DNA from: Chitinophagales bacterium
Lineage (GTDB): Bacteria > Bacteroidota > Bacteroidia > Chitinophagales > Chitinophagaceae
Direction: 5' to 3'
DNA: 64,000 nucleotides
Assembly: GCA_020636575.1 (NCBI GenBank)
Contig: JACJXP010000001.1
Location: 1,178,001-1,242,000, forward strand
Below the pieces are notes generated by a model. The model saw only the letters and a program-made list of their open reading frames with translations, searched no databases and had not been told where the DNA came from. Position numbers and translations under genes: made by a program. Shown here piece after piece: positions 41,055-49,712 of the stretch (within the stretch, counting starts at the first letter, position 1; each line of letters starts with the position of its first letter).

Positions 41055-41753
41055 ATATTTGTAACCTACACCTCTTACTGAGTGAAAGTATTTGGGATTA
41101 CGACTATCTTCTTCAAAGTATTTTCTGAAGTTCAGGATGAAATTATCAATGGTCCTGGTTGTAGGATATACGTTATAGCCCCAAACTGATTGGAGGATCT
41201 TTTCCCTTGGTACAACGTCATTTTTATTTTCGATCAGTAAGCGAAGCAACATTGTTTCTTTTTTGCTAAGCTGAATTTTTTCACCATTAGGGCCTGTGGC
41301 TTCTTGCGCTTTAAAATCGATCTTATTATTGCCAAAATTATATGTATCGCCTAAGGTTGATTTATCCTGTAGCTTTTTGTTCTTATCGATCAGCTTGCTG
41401 ACTCTAAGTAACAGTTCTTCCAGGTTAAAAGGTTTGGTCAGGTAATCATCAGCTCCCTTTTTTAAACCCAGCACCCTGTCTGAACTACTGTCTTTTGCAC
41501 TCAAAATAAGTATCGGTACATCATTATTGCTGATGCGGATCGTTTCTGTAACATTTATGCCGTCCAGTTCGGGTAACATAATGTCAAGGATGATAAGATC
41601 GAAATACTCGTTTCTTACAGCCTCTAAAGCAGCGGTACCGTCCATTGCTGAGGTTACTTCATATCCCTCCAGTTCCAGGTTTAGCTTTAATGCTTCGTGA
41701 AGGTTTTCTTCATCCTCTACCAGTAATATAGAATTCTTCTTCTCTGTATTCAT
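41046..41753 (-). CDS. OmpR-family response regulator (RprY-like)
   Basis: A 235-residue response regulator. The receiver has LVEDEENL, the phospho-acceptor aspartate in LIILDIMLPELDG, the switch residue in LSAKDSS and the lysine in DDYLTKPFNLEEL. The C-terminal winged-helix DNA-binding domain has LSKKETMLLRLLIENK and TRTIDNFILNFRKYFEED. It is directly downstream of its histidine kinase, with the stop-start spacing of a co-transcribed pair. The pair resembles RprXY of Bacteroides. Confidence 0.95.
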   Translation of the reverse strand: MNTEKKNSILLVEDEENLHEALKLNLELEGYEVTSAMDGTAALEAVRNEYFDLIILDIMLPELDGINVTETIRISNNDVPILILSAKDSSSDRVLGLKKGADDYLTKPFNLEELLLRVSKLIDKNKKLQDKSTLGDTYNFGNNKIDFKAQEATGPNGEKIQLSKKETMLLRLLIENKNDVVPREKILQSVWGYNVYPTTRTIDNFILNFRKYFEEDSRNPKYFHSVRGVGYKYSE

Positions 41754-41754
41754 C

Positions 41755-42744
41755 TTAAGTATGAAAAGTAACTACAAAGTTACTGCCGTGGGGTAATTGG
41801 TTTGTCACCAAAATGTCGGCATTATGCTTACGGGCAATATTTTTACATAGGTAAAGTCCTAATCCTGTTCCCTGGGTTTTTCTTGTTTCCTCACTGCCGA
41901 TCCGGTAAAACTTAGAAAAGATCTTCTTTTTTTCTTCTTCAGGAATACCCGGTCCCTGGTCACAAATCTCCAGAACTATACGCCTATCCTCTTTTTTAAG
42001 AAGAATGATTATGGGGCAGTCTTTAGGAGAATATTTTATGGCATTTTCTAACAGGTTGTTTGCCAATATCTGCAATAGCAGGGGATCTCCCTTTATGTCA
42101 GCATCGGGTTCAATTTTAACATTGAATATCCTTTCGGGAAAACGCTTTTTAAAGGCATCAATACAATCAAGGGTTAGTGAAGAAAGGTTTAGGTCTTCTT
42201 TTGTAGTATCATAGCGGTTCCCTTCCAGTTGAGATGATATCAGGATATTACTGATCAAAAAATTCAGGCGGGTTGTCTCATCCAGTGTATTACGAATGAG
42301 TTTATTTTGTTTTTCAGGACCCAATGAATATTTCTGTAAGGTTTCAAGGTTTAGCCGGGCAACAGAAACAGGGGTTTTAAGCTCATGGGTTACTGCCATC
42401 ATAAAATTTTGCTGTTGCATCTGCAGCTTAAATTGCCTGCGTATGGATCTGAAAACGAAGTAAGCGCCAACAAGGATCAGTGCAAGAAAAGTGATTCCTT
42501 CAGCAATATATTTTGATGTATTTCTTTTTGTGTCGGCATCGATCTTGAAAAGTACCTCGTTGTATTCTTTTAATTCTAATTGATCTTTTTTAAACAAAAG
42601 TGATTCATATTGATCATTGGCCATTTTTTGGTTTTGCCTTTCCAATGAAATAAACCACCATACAAGGGCAGCAATAACATAAAGCAGTAATGTCGAGAAT
42701 ATAAAAGTGGTGCGTAGTAATCTTTTTTTATTTGAGGCAGGCAT
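41755..42744 (-). CDS. Sensor histidine kinase (RprX-like)
   Basis: ATG 42744 starts 10 bp behind the gldH stop; a TTG at 42774 would overlap it. The 329-residue kinase has two membrane segments (about 11-33 and 85-106) flanking a short periplasmic part. It has the phospho-acceptor H-box AVTHELKTPVSVARLNLET, the N-box NLLENAIKYSP, G1 DQGPGIPEEEKKKIFSKFYR and G2 TGLGLYLCKN. Its signal is unknown. Order: yicC, gldH, kinase, regulator. Confidence 0.95.
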   Translation of the reverse strand: MPASNKKRLLRTTFIFSTLLLYVIAALVWWFISLERQNQKMANDQYESLLFKKDQLELKEYNEVLFKIDADTKRNTSKYIAEGITFLALILVGAYFVFRSIRRQFKLQMQQQNFMMAVTHELKTPVSVARLNLETLQKYSLGPEKQNKLIRNTLDETTRLNFLISNILISSQLEGNRYDTTKEDLNLSSLTLDCIDAFKKRFPERIFNVKIEPDADIKGDPLLLQILANNLLENAIKYSPKDCPIIILLKKEDRRIVLEICDQGPGIPEEEKKKIFSKFYRIGSEETRKTQGTGLGLYLCKNIARKHNADILVTNQLPHGSNFVVTFHT

Positions 42745-42754
42745 TGCTGAAAAA

Positions 42755-43252
42755 TTATGGATTTGCCTTTTCAACCCGGAATCCTACATTGAAAACATGT
42801 TGTAGTGGATCTTCCCGCATTATTTGTTCTACTTCGAGGTTATATTTTCCGCTTTTTTTGAAATAAAACTCTTGCCCTTTTGGGGTTAAGAGTACTCTAT
42901 GTTCATAAACATCATCCATTCCGCTTGCAAGCCATCCATTTTCATTGTCAGCCAGTTTCAGATCATAACGAACCTTCTGAGCCGAGTCCATATCAGGCCG
43001 ACGGGCATATACATTTACAAATATGTTATTGTAATTATACTTTTCGTTATGCCGAATGATGAAATAAAGCCTGTAAGGAACCGTTGTATCCTTTATTTCA
43101 AATTCAAACGCCGGTTTAAAACCGCTTTTCCACGAATGACCGGGAATAGTTACTGTTTTCTCGTACAGATCGACCGTAGAACAGGAAATGACCGCAAATA
43201 AGAGGAAAAGAACAATGATCAGGGAAAGACGGTTATGTTTTAAGTTTTTCAA
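42755..43252 (-). CDS. gldH: Gliding motility lipoprotein GldH
   Basis: A 165-residue lipoprotein with the signal MKKNL-like start (MKNLKHNRLSLII) and a lipobox ending AVISC near residue 25. The family pattern includes WKSGFKPAFEFEIKDTTVPYRLYFIIRH and EHRVLLTPKGQEFYFKKSGKY. GldH is required for gliding and chitin use in Flavobacterium johnsoniae; its exact role is unclear. It lies between yicC and the two-component genes on one strand, an unusual link of motility and signalling. Confidence 0.93.
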   Translation of the reverse strand: MKNLKHNRLSLIIVLFLLFAVISCSTVDLYEKTVTIPGHSWKSGFKPAFEFEIKDTTVPYRLYFIIRHNEKYNYNNIFVNVYARRPDMDSAQKVRYDLKLADNENGWLASGMDDVYEHRVLLTPKGQEFYFKKSGKYNLEVEQIMREDPLQHVFNVGFRVEKANP

Positions 43253-43297
43253 GAAGGTATGTTTAAGTAATGAACATGGGGTTTTGAGCCTGAAAGA

Positions 43298-44173
43298 CTA
43301 AAGCACATTAAGTACCTGTTCCTTAGCTTTCTCTAATTCATCCTTCATAATAACCACACATTTTTGAATAGATGAATCATACGCTTTGGAACCTGTTGTA
43401 TTTATTTCCCTGCCTATTTCCTGTAATACAAAGGATAGCTTTTTCCCTTTAGTATCTTCCCCGGTATCAAGAAGGGTCTTGAAATAATCACAATGGGTCC
43501 TTAGTCTGACCTGTTCCTCGCTGATATCAATTTTTTCGATGTAATAGACCAATTCCTGCTCCAGCCTGTTCTCGTCATAGTTTTCCTTCCCTACATTTTC
43601 CTCCAGCAACCGGGTCACACCATCTCTTATTTTTTGTTTGCGAAGAGGCTCCAGTTTGATCACCTCATCTTGCTGGGTCAGAATATTGTTGATTCGTTGT
43701 ACCAGGTCTTTTTCAAGAGACAGGCCTTCCTGGGAACGGTGTGTGTTAAGATCATTGGCAGCTTCAATTATGATTGCCTTAAATCCTTCCCACTCTTCAT
43801 CTGTTAAGGTATCGCTGTTTGGTGTTATTACCTCAGGTAGCTTGATAAGTGTACTAAGAATGTGGGAGGGATCAAGATTTAACTGAGCAGAAAGTTCGGC
43901 AAGTGGTTTATAATATGCTTTGGCGAGGTCAGTATTTATACTAACCGGCTTTGCACTTCCGGTATCTTTAAGGTTAATAGTACAATCCACACTTCCCCTT
44001 AACAGCTTTTCAGAAAGTATCTTTCTGATATCAAACTCAAAGGGTTTTAAGAAAGCCGGAAGTTTCAATTGCAGTTCAAACTGTTTCCCGTTGAGGGACT
44101 TTATGTCTACAAGAAATGTTTTATCGCCTACACTTTTTTCAGCTCTTCCGAAACCGGTCATTGATTTTAACAT
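43298..44173 (-). CDS. YicC-family endoribonuclease
   Basis: A 291-residue protein starting MLKSMTGFGRAEKSVGDKTF, with DIKSLNGKQFELQLKLP, the conserved C-terminal FVLQEIGREINTTGSKA and a final helical KDELEKAKEQVLNVL. YicC proteins degrade the small RNA RyhB in E. coli and act as metal-dependent ribonucleases. It is the first gene of the gldH-kinase-regulator run. A gene-poor 387-bp region lies upstream. Confidence 0.95.
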   Translation of the reverse strand: MLKSMTGFGRAEKSVGDKTFLVDIKSLNGKQFELQLKLPAFLKPFEFDIRKILSEKLLRGSVDCTINLKDTGSAKPVSINTDLAKAYYKPLAELSAQLNLDPSHILSTLIKLPEVITPNSDTLTDEEWEGFKAIIIEAANDLNTHRSQEGLSLEKDLVQRINNILTQQDEVIKLEPLRKQKIRDGVTRLLEENVGKENYDENRLEQELVYYIEKIDISEEQVRLRTHCDYFKTLLDTGEDTKGKKLSFVLQEIGREINTTGSKAYDSSIQKCVVIMKDELEKAKEQVLNVL

Positions 44174-44263
44174 GCATTCTTTATTGGTTGGAGTAAAGTT
44201 ATTTCAAATATTCAATTCAATTGACCAGAAAGATCAATAGGGTTTTAAGCACTTCATAAAATG

Positions 44264-44291
44264 AAAAATCCCTCTGGAAAACCAGAGGGAT
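44264..44291 (-). terminator. Orphan intrinsic terminator upstream of yicC
   Basis: ATCCCTCTGG (44268-44277) and CCAGAGGGAT (44282-44291) form a perfect 10-bp stem with loop AAAA. On the minus strand it continues TTTTTCATTTTA. No minus-strand gene lies between here and the plus-strand lpxD-like gene at 44561, so a non-coding transcript or leader would have to end here. The rest of 44174-44560 is AT-rich with no open frame I would call. Confidence 0.75.
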
Positions 44292-44538
44292 CATTTATAT
44301 GGATGGGTTAGTAAGTACGGGAAAATAAATTCCCAGCACAATATTAGATATATTTTTCTTTAACCAAAAAATATTTTGGAACTATTTTATTAACATTTTA
44401 AAGCTCTTTGTGGAAAATAGAAACTGTTTTTGATTGCTATAAAAGGAATGCGGTAATGATTGTGTTGCTGTTCAATTGAGTATTGTAATGCATTTTGTTA
44501 TTGTATTGCTCGTATATAAAAACCCATTCTGTACACAT

Positions 44539-44546
44539 TACCTTTG
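44539..44546 (+). promoter_or_regulatory. -7 element before the lpxD-like gene
   Basis: TACCTTTG is a perfect TAnnTTTG match 14 bp before the ATG at 44561. A -33 TTG is not at the right distance. Confidence 0.45.
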
Positions 44547-44560
44547 TTAAAATTTATTTT

Positions 44561-45505
44561 ATGCGGTTTGAAAAACCTGTTCCTGTAACAACCATTGCAC
44601 AAATGATCGGCGCCAGTATTATCGGTAATAGTAATGGTTATGCAACCGGTATCAATGAAATTCATAAGGTAGAAAACGGCGACCTTGTTTTTGTAGACCA
44701 TCCGAAATACTATACGAGTTGTATTCATTCAGCTGCAACATTTATCATTATTAACAAAGAAACTGATTGCCCTGAAGGAAAAGCTTTGCTTGTTGTGGAA
44801 GAGCCTTTTGAGGCTTATCAAAAGATCGTTCGGTTCTACAGGCCCTTTACCCCGTCATCTAAAAATATAAGTGAAACTGCCTTTGTAGGTGAAGAAACAG
44901 TAATTATGCCCGGCGCCTATATTGGAAACCATGTTACAATAGGGAAGCATTGCATTATTAACCCCAATGTTACAATTCTGGATCATTGTATAATAGGGGA
45001 CCATGTTATTATTCAGGCAGGGACTGTTATTGGCAGCGATGCTTTTTACTATAATAAAAAAACAAACCGGGATATTCATTACAGGAAAATGCTGAGTTGT
45101 GGCAGGGTCGTCATTGAAGATCATGTAGAGATAGGAGCCAATTGTACAATTGATCGTGGAGTAACTAATGATACGGTTATAGGCGCTGGTACCAAAATCG
45201 ATAACCTGGTACATATAGGCCATGATACCATGATCGGTAAAAACTGCCTGTTTGCAGGCCAGGTTGGTATTGCAGGTGCCAGCAATATCGAAGATAATGT
45301 GATACTTTGGGGCCAGGTGGGTGTAAGTAAAACACTTACTATAGGAAAAGATGCAGTTGTATATGCACAGAGTGGTGTAAAGGATTCAATAGCCGGAGGT
45401 AAAGTATATTTTGGCTCTCCTGTTGAAGATGCCAGGGAAAAAATGAAAGAGTTTGTATGGATCAAACGTATTCCTCAGCTATGGGAAAAGGTAATGGGCA
45501 AATAA
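44561..45505 (+). CDS. LpxD-like UDP-3-O-acylglucosamine N-acyltransferase
   Basis: A 314-residue left-handed beta-helix protein. The LpxD N-terminal domain (MIGASIIGNSNGYATGINEI, GDLVFVDHPKY) is followed by hexapeptide repeats from about residue 110 to 270 (FVGEETVIMPGAYIGNHV, IGANCTIDRGVT, NLVHIGHDTMIGKNCLFAG with the catalytic His region). LpxD adds the second acyl chain to UDP-GlcN in lipid A synthesis. Bacteroidota often carry a second LpxD paralogue; this gene is not next to lpxA/lpxC, so it may be that second copy. Confidence 0.88.
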   Translation: MRFEKPVPVTTIAQMIGASIIGNSNGYATGINEIHKVENGDLVFVDHPKYYTSCIHSAATFIIINKETDCPEGKALLVVEEPFEAYQKIVRFYRPFTPSSKNISETAFVGEETVIMPGAYIGNHVTIGKHCIINPNVTILDHCIIGDHVIIQAGTVIGSDAFYYNKKTNRDIHYRKMLSCGRVVIEDHVEIGANCTIDRGVTNDTVIGAGTKIDNLVHIGHDTMIGKNCLFAGQVGIAGASNIEDNVILWGQVGVSKTLTIGKDAVVYAQSGVKDSIAGGKVYFGSPVEDAREKMKEFVWIKRIPQLWEKVMGK

Positions 45506-46570
45506 TTATGGCCAATAGTCATAAGGAAGAAGATCTGCTATATTCTTCCAGCTCCAGTAACCCTGGTTTACCCAGTTTCGCTGATCATAATAAAAGCCAT
45601 TTTCTTTGATGGCAATGGGGTCTTTAATATCAATATAGGAAACCTGTACTCCTACATCTGGCGGCAGATTAAATTGTTTCAGATAAGCGTTTTCTGGTAC
45701 TGCCTTTATATAAGCTACACTGATCTTATCAGGGAAATATACCTCCACTTCATCTACGGTATCGGGGATGTTAAAGTACTTTTTTTGATAAGGGTTTGTA
45801 AGTAGTCCAAAAGTTTTACCATCACTATTAATGCTGGAAATAGTAAAACCTGCTTCTTTCAAAGTACTATCGTAATAGCACCGCATAAAATGCATCCTTG
45901 ATCCATAGTATGCCTTTTCCCTGTTAGCTTTCCATATCATTGCCTGGCTTACCACGCCAAGTTTCTCGGTAAAAAAGCAGGTGCCTCTGTAAGAACTCAG
46001 ATCAGTTTTGTAATAGTAAACAAAGGAATCAAGCTGATAACGGATATTATACCCTAATGCTTCGTTGCTTATTAACAGAGGTTCTGTAGCAAGTACTTTG
46101 AGTTTATCGCTTCGCCGGTAATAAAAGAATCGAACAGCTTCTTTGTTTTGGATCTCACACTCTTTCGCAAAGGGAGTGGCACCAATGAAATGATCAATAA
46201 AGAAATTACCATACTTCTCCCAGCCATCTTTTACTTCGTTGCTGCTCTGTATGATTACTTCACCGATTGATTTATCTTCTTTTACAAGTAATATTTCAAA
46301 ATGCTGATTCCTGTTTTCTGTAACCTGTACCGATTGAGTTTGATAACCGGTAAAACTGAAGACCAGTTCATATCCGCCGGATTTTAAAGAGATACTGAAT
46401 TTTCCGCTGGAATCAGAAGTAGTACCAAGGGTGGTGTTTTGTGCAAACACACTGGCTCCTAGTAACGGTTCTCTTGTCGATGAATCCAATACTGTACCTG
46501 AAATGGTTACTTGCCCAAAACTGCTGATAGTGAATAGCAATAAAACTCCAAGGCCTGATAAATACTTCAT
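45506..46570 (-). CDS. Carboxypeptidase-regulatory-like domain outer-membrane protein
   Basis: A 354-residue protein with a signal peptide ending SFGQ near residue 20. A carboxypeptidase-D regulatory-like beta domain follows (residues 21-100: ISGTVLDSSTREPLLGASVF, TTSDSSGKFSISLKSGGYEL), then a beta-rich 250-residue C-terminal domain of unknown function. The N-terminal domain is the same as in TonB receptors, but the plug and barrel are absent. Proteins of this design are often periplasmic or surface bound. It starts the minus-strand group opposite the lpxD-like gene, which ends just before it. Confidence 0.75.
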   Translation of the reverse strand: MKYLSGLGVLLLFTISSFGQVTISGTVLDSSTREPLLGASVFAQNTTLGTTSDSSGKFSISLKSGGYELVFSFTGYQTQSVQVTENRNQHFEILLVKEDKSIGEVIIQSSNEVKDGWEKYGNFFIDHFIGATPFAKECEIQNKEAVRFFYYRRSDKLKVLATEPLLISNEALGYNIRYQLDSFVYYYKTDLSSYRGTCFFTEKLGVVSQAMIWKANREKAYYGSRMHFMRCYYDSTLKEAGFTISSINSDGKTFGLLTNPYQKKYFNIPDTVDEVEVYFPDKISVAYIKAVPENAYLKQFNLPPDVGVQVSYIDIKDPIAIKENGFYYDQRNWVNQGYWSWKNIADLLPYDYWP

Positions 46571-46609
46571 AGAATATTATTGATTGATCTGTTGCTAAAG
46601 ATAGTAGTG

Positions 46610-47620
46610 TTATCCATTTGGTTGCAAATTCTTTGCCTGTTCTGCGTATTTTTCACAAGCTTTTTGAATAGTTTCTGCTAATGGTGTAAATGAAAACTCC
46701 GGCAAGGCCTTAAGTATTTTATCGTTTTCAAATCGGGTAGAACTTTTTGCTATCCGGGCACTTTCCCGGGTGAGCAATGGCTTTTTCCCTGTAAAAAGCG
46801 ATTTTATCTTTTCCAGCTTCCAGGCAATGGATAATAAGAACGGGGTGGCTTTCCTGGCGGGCATTTTTTTCCCAAATGCAACTGCAATGGTATTTTGCAG
46901 TTGCCGGAATGGCCATGTTTCTGCATTGATGATAAAGCGCTGGCTATTGATATTACTCTCCATTAACATCACAACTGCTTTGGCTGTGTCCTCCACATCT
47001 ACAAATCCATTTGTACCTGTTGTATACCATTTAAACCCTTCATATACCTGTTTAAAAATAGCGCAGCTGCTGCTGTGCCAGTCGCCATAACCCAATATAG
47101 TAGATGGATTGGCGATTACAGCATCGAGGCCTTCACTCATGCCTCTCCACACATGTAATTCTGCCTTGAATTTACTTCGGGCATAATGTGTATTGATCTT
47201 ACTGTCCTCCCATTTTTTTTCTTCATTTACAGATCCCCCGGAAGCATTTCTGCCAATTGCTGCCACAGAGCTTATATGAACCATTCTTTTTACATTCTTT
47301 TCGAGAGCAATATTCACCACATTGGCGGTACCATCCACATTTACCCGGTACATTGCTGAACGATCACTCTTGTTGAAGGAAACGACAGCCGCAGAATGTA
47401 TCACGGTATCAACACCCTCCATAGCATCTTCCAGCGAAACCACATCGAGCACATCCCCATCCACCCATTCTACTTTTTTAAAAATAGCCTGGGGGATCCA
47501 AAAAGGGAGTTTTGTACTCCGGCGCATAGCTCTTACATTATATCCCTTCTCTACAAGTTGTTTAATGATATAAGAACCCAAAAAGCCAGTACCACCTGTA
47601 ATGAGTATTGTAGCCGACAA
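46610..47620 (-). CDS. NAD-dependent epimerase/dehydratase family protein
   Basis: A 336-residue extended SDR: ILITGGTGFLGSYIIKQL (GxxGxxG), MRRSTKLPFWIP, DVVSLEDAMEGVDTVIHSAAV, VHISSVAAIGRNASGG and the catalytic YARSK. The C-terminus resembles dihydroflavonol-4-reductase-like proteins (FINAETWPFRQLQ, RIAKSSTRFENDKI). The substrate is unknown, perhaps a sterol, hopanoid or sugar-type oxo compound. It lies 40 bp from the regulatory-domain gene and 70 bp from the hydroxyacyl-CoA dehydrogenase gene. Confidence 0.85.
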   Translation of the reverse strand: MSATILITGGTGFLGSYIIKQLVEKGYNVRAMRRSTKLPFWIPQAIFKKVEWVDGDVLDVVSLEDAMEGVDTVIHSAAVVSFNKSDRSAMYRVNVDGTANVVNIALEKNVKRMVHISSVAAIGRNASGGSVNEEKKWEDSKINTHYARSKFKAELHVWRGMSEGLDAVIANPSTILGYGDWHSSSCAIFKQVYEGFKWYTTGTNGFVDVEDTAKAVVMLMESNINSQRFIINAETWPFRQLQNTIAVAFGKKMPARKATPFLLSIAWKLEKIKSLFTGKKPLLTRESARIAKSSTRFENDKILKALPEFSFTPLAETIQKACEKYAEQAKNLQPNG

Positions 47621-47689
47621 ATTTTCTAATTATATGAATTAATAGATCAGGACATCCCGAAGATAGATCAATTGAAGCATGCTATTTTT

Positions 47690-48538
47690 TTATGATGCAT
47701 ATGTATAGTAACCCTTACCTGATTTTCTTCCTAATTCACCTTTTTCTACTTTTTCTTTTTGGATCCAGGAGGGTTTTAACCTTTCAGGATTATTCATTTG
47801 TTCATAAACAGAACAACTAACGGCATAGTTAACATCGTTGCCTATAAGGTCCATTAATCGGAAAGGTCCCATTTTAAAACCGGCTGATTCAAGAAGAGTA
47901 TCGATCTGGCTGAAATTATTTTGTTCCTCAGCTATTCTGAAAGCTTCGATATAAAAAGGCCGGGCCACCCGGTTTACAATAAAACCAGGTGAGTCCTTGC
48001 ATATTACCGGGGTTTTACCTATTTGCTTTGCAAGGCTGGCAATTTTTTGAATGGTCTCATCGCTTGAAAAAGAGGTTTTAATTACTTCAACCAGTTTCAT
48101 GATCGTTGCCGGGTTAAAGAAATGCATACCCGCAAATCTTTCCGGGGCTGGAATTTTTTTGGCAATAGCATTAAGTGATAATGATGATGTATTGGATGCA
48201 AACAGGGTATCTGAGTTATTAATAGCTGCTAATTTTTGAAACAGGTCTGTTTTAGCTTCGGATTTTTCAATGATTGCTTCAATACATATTTCAGCTTTAC
48301 AATCTTCAATTGAACTGGTATAAGTGATGCGTTCCTGGATAGCATTTTTTTCCTGGTCAGTTATTTTCGTTTTCTCTACAAGACGGGCCAGGTTTTTTTC
48401 TGTTGCTGCCCTGGCCTTATCAAGTATCGATGGATTCAGATCGTACAAAATGCTTTGAATGCCCGCTTGTGCCGCAGCCTGGGCAATACCACTACCCATT
48501 GTGCCGGAACCACATACACATATTTTTTGAACTTCCAT
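47690..48538 (-). CDS. 3-hydroxyacyl-CoA dehydrogenase
   Basis: A 282-residue 3-hydroxyacyl-CoA dehydrogenase of the 3-hydroxybutyryl-CoA type. ICVCGSGTMGSGIAQAAAQAG is the NAD fold, then SNTSSLSLNAIAKKIPAPER, GMHFFNPATIMKLVEVI, and the signature KDSPGFIVNRVARPFYIEAF. The C-terminal domain has GPFRLMDLIGNDVNYAV. It probably works in fatty-acid beta-oxidation or poly-hydroxybutyrate related metabolism. No other beta-oxidation genes lie beside it. Confidence 0.93.
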   Translation of the reverse strand: MEVQKICVCGSGTMGSGIAQAAAQAGIQSILYDLNPSILDKARAATEKNLARLVEKTKITDQEKNAIQERITYTSSIEDCKAEICIEAIIEKSEAKTDLFQKLAAINNSDTLFASNTSSLSLNAIAKKIPAPERFAGMHFFNPATIMKLVEVIKTSFSSDETIQKIASLAKQIGKTPVICKDSPGFIVNRVARPFYIEAFRIAEEQNNFSQIDTLLESAGFKMGPFRLMDLIGNDVNYAVSCSVYEQMNNPERLKPSWIQKEKVEKGELGRKSGKGYYTYAS

Positions 48539-48627
48539 CTTGCTGATTTCGCGGTAAAGATATTATATGTGCAATCCTTGAAATAACATTTTGCCAATAT
48601 TCTCTTACCTTAAAAGAAAATTTAGCA

Positions 48628-49221
48628 ATGGATTCAAACTCACAGCCCGGATTGTTTTCAAATAAGGTGCCTACTTCAGTTGCTTTTGCGGTAGCGGTCT
48701 TGTTATTCTTTATGCCTTTTATTGACATTAAATGTAACAATATGTCACTGCAAACAGTTAGCGGGGTGCAGCTGGCCACAGGGTTTAAAATGAAGAATAA
48801 CAGTAGTAATAATTCATTCCTGGATGATTTTAAAACTGATGATGTAGATAAAACTATTACGAAAACAACAACCAAAACTGACAAGAATGATCCTAATCTT
48901 TTTGCCATGATTGCCCTGGGTCTTGGCTTGCTGGGTTTTGGATTGTCATTTACAAATATCAAGGCGGGAATGACGGGTGCAATAGTTACTGCAATTGCGT
49001 CGGTAGGTTGTATGGTCGGATTGTTCCTGGATATAAAAGGACAGGTGAAGGCTGATTATTCCGGAGCTGGCAGGGAAGGCGGTGTTGGTAAGTTTGGCCG
49101 AAAACTAACAGAAGGCCTGGGTATAAGTGTTGATTTTACTCCATGGTTTTATGTGTCTGTTATTGCTTTTTTGGCAGCTGCGTTTTTGGCGTATAAAAGA
49201 ATGTCTTCTATGAACAGATAA
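48628..49221 (+). CDS. Membrane protein of unknown function
   Basis: A 197-residue protein with a first membrane segment near 17-33 (FAVAVLLFFMPFI), a soluble loop with Asn/Lys-rich stretches (NNSSNNSFLDDFKTDDVDKT), and three more segments near 90-105, 115-135 and 175-192. I do not recognise the family. It is divergent from the hydroxyacyl-CoA dehydrogenase and pairs with the smaller membrane gene 27 bp downstream. Confidence 0.7.
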   Translation: MDSNSQPGLFSNKVPTSVAFAVAVLLFFMPFIDIKCNNMSLQTVSGVQLATGFKMKNNSSNNSFLDDFKTDDVDKTITKTTTKTDKNDPNLFAMIALGLGLLGFGLSFTNIKAGMTGAIVTAIASVGCMVGLFLDIKGQVKADYSGAGREGGVGKFGRKLTEGLGISVDFTPWFYVSVIAFLAAAFLAYKRMSSMNR

Positions 49222-49248
49222 TCTATTTATTTACCAAAACCAATTATC

Positions 49249-49641
49249 ATGAACACAAAATCTTTATCAATGATTCTGGGAGCAATCCTGGTTGGAGCAT
49301 TTTTTCTTGCCTGGTTCAGTTATATGGGTATGGGAGCAAGTGGCCTGGATATGGTCACTGCAAAAGGTGGTGACTGGCAACGTTATTTGATATTGCTTAT
49401 TCCCTTATCAGGTTTATTGTTATTCCTAGGGGCTATGAACAACGGCAACTATATTTTGGGGAGAGGGTTACTTACCTGGCTGCCATTACTAACATTGATT
49501 TATATCCTGATCGTTTCTCCTGTGATAAAGGGTGTTGCGTTTGGAGATGTATTTAAAGCGTTAGGAAAGGGTTATGGTATCGGTTTATGGATCACTTTGG
49601 GAACTTCTATTGTGCTTGCATTCTATAATCCGAAAGGGTAG
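49249..49641 (+). CDS. Small membrane protein of unknown function
   Basis: A 130-residue protein made almost wholly of four hydrophobic segments (LSMILGAILVGAFFLAWF, YLILLIPLSGLLLFLGA, LLTWLPLLTLIYILIVSPV, IGLWITLGTSIVLAFY). No known motif. It probably forms a unit with the preceding membrane protein and is followed by a hairpin that separates it from convergent pheS. Confidence 0.65.
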   Translation: MNTKSLSMILGAILVGAFFLAWFSYMGMGASGLDMVTAKGGDWQRYLILLIPLSGLLLFLGAMNNGNYILGRGLLTWLPLLTLIYILIVSPVIKGVAFGDVFKALGKGYGIGLWITLGTSIVLAFYNPKG

Positions 49642-49665
49642 TAATGAGTGTATAAAAGTTAACTA

Positions 49666-49690
49666 ACTACCCGGACTTTGTTCGGGTAGT
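49666..49690. terminator. Hairpin between the membrane-protein pair and pheS
   Basis: ACTACCCGGA (49666-49675) pairs with TTCGGGTAGT (49681-49690) with one G-T pair. T-rich flanks occur on the plus side (TTCATTTT). It could serve both convergent genes. Confidence 0.6.
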
Positions 49691-49712
49691 TTCATTTTAG
49701 AGGAGGATAAAC

